A stretch of 64,000 bases of DNA from Alcanivorax sp. DSM 26293 (GTDB taxonomy: Bacteria > Pseudomonadota > Gammaproteobacteria > Pseudomonadales > Alcanivoracaceae). The first letter of the stretch is position 1. The number at the start of each line of letters is the position of its first letter. Shown here piece after piece: positions 63,734-64,000 of this stretch. Where the stretch lies: NCBI RefSeq assembly GCF_900107995.1, contig NZ_FNUM01000011.1:25335-89334 (forward strand), given 5' to 3'. The notes under the pieces are model-generated. The model saw nothing but the letters and a program-made list of their open reading frames with translations. It had not been told where the DNA came from and made no database searches. Position numbers and translations under genes: made by a program.

Positions 63734-64000
63734 ATGAAGAAGTCACGATTTTCGGACAGCCAGATCCTGGCGATCCTCAAGCAAGCGGAGAATGGCGTCC
63801 CTGTTCCCGAGCTGTGCCGGGAGCATGGCATGAGCAGCGCCAGCTTCTACAAGTGGCGCGCCAAGTACGGCGGTATGGACGCGTCCTTGATGGCTCGCCT
63901 GAAGGAGCTTGAGGACGAGAACCGCAGGCTCAAGAAAATGTATGCCGAGGAGCGCCTCAAGGCCGAGATTGTCCAGGAGGCACTCACAAAAAAGTGGTAA
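63734..64000 (+). CDS. IS3-family transposase OrfA
   Basis: 88 residues, complete, from ATG 63734 with AAGGAG seven bases upstream. The helix-turn-helix (FSDSQILAILKQAENGVPVPELCREHGMSSASFYKWRAKYG) and the leucine-zipper part (LKELEDENRRLKKMYAEE) are typical of OrfA. The stop codon is the last triplet of the window. The slippery run just before it should let ribosomes shift to orfB. Confidence 0.93.
   Translation: MKKSRFSDSQILAILKQAENGVPVPELCREHGMSSASFYKWRAKYGGMDASLMARLKELEDENRRLKKMYAEERLKAEIVQEALTKKW
63988..63994 (+). promoter_or_regulatory. Probable -1 frameshift site (A-AAA-AAG) for OrfAB
   Basis: The heptamer AAAAAAG is in the frame A-AAA-AAG relative to orfA, four codons before its stop... 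a classic -1 slippery signal of IS3 elements. Two sense codons at most (TGG then TAA) remain after it in frame 0. The stimulating structure would lie beyond the window. Confidence 0.7.

Larger units (their letters stand above)
63640..64000 (+). mobile_element. IS3-family insertion sequence, left part (runs past window)
   Basis: Only the left end and orfA are in the window. The left terminal repeat is not fixed; it lies between the exonuclease break (about 63600) and the stretch ACCCCGAAATTTAGCCCTG at about 63670. orfB with the DDE site must follow the window edge. Confidence 0.75.

Overview
The window reads as a gammaproteobacterial chromosome (about 55-60 % G+C in the core part). The run of recD, an OprF/OmpA-type porin, ydbH-ynbE-ydbL, fatty-acid activation and beta-oxidation genes, and two MpaB/DUF2236 oxygenase-like proteins suggests a marine lipid- or hydrocarbon-using organism of the Alcanivorax type. 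That genus guess is inference from gene content; no marker gene settles it.

Region 1 (1-15,100) is core genome: the 3' end of recD, an OmpA-like porin, the ydbHL/ynbE envelope lipid-transport operon, an FMN-binding protein coupled to a LolB-MpaB fusion lipoprotein, an acyl-CoA ligase, a second MpaB-type protein, a TetR regulator, two acyl-CoA dehydrogenases and a YlqF-type GTPase. Several families of palindromic intergenic repeats lie between these genes.

Region 2 (15,200-20,320) looks like a small defence cluster: an orphan YhfG-like protein; a three-part protein (GIY-YIG nuclease, DUF2075 helicase, S24/LexA-type self-cleaving peptidase) coupled to a MazG-like pyrophosphohydrolase; and an SBD-HNH restriction-like nuclease coupled to a HIT protein. 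It is followed by an intergenic cluster of four adjacent palindromes.

Region 3 (20,323 to beyond the window) is a genomic island. A 45-bp 3' fragment of tRNA-Pro(GGG) is the left attachment site, followed by arm-type repeats and a P4-type tyrosine integrase. The cargo is metal resistance in mosaic form: remnants of one czc operon (czcA 3' end, hupE, DUF6488, DUF3147); an intact czcCBA operon; lspA and a CDF transporter divergent from a CadR/PbrR-type MerR regulator; a cusA with a 5'-truncated cusB; cusRS; copAB plus small copper proteins; a truncated copper ATPase; and an intact cusCBA operon. Between the truncated cusB and a truncated AraC/cupin gene sits an unrelated 6.6-kb block (prs fragment, MBL/beta-CASP RNase, ferritin-like protein, DUF5676, acetate kinase, phosphoketolase, broken Rieske gene). 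Its enzymes could turn RNA-derived ribose phosphate into acetyl-phosphate and ATP.

Region 4 (58,600-64,000) is a plastic tail: an IS256-family element directly behind cusA, a DUF1566 protein that lost its 5' end to it, a DUF2384 remnant, a probable autoregulated small protein with a 35-bp palindrome on its promoter, an array of small unknown genes including two paralogues flanking a DUF6957 gene, an exonuclease fragment and the start of an IS3-family element.

Taken together, the island would export Zn/Co/Cd (CzcCBA, CDF) and Cu/Ag (CusCBA, CopA/CopB, Met/His-rich periplasmic proteins), with control by CusRS and the MerR protein. The many truncated duplicates show repeated recombination between similar resistance clusters.
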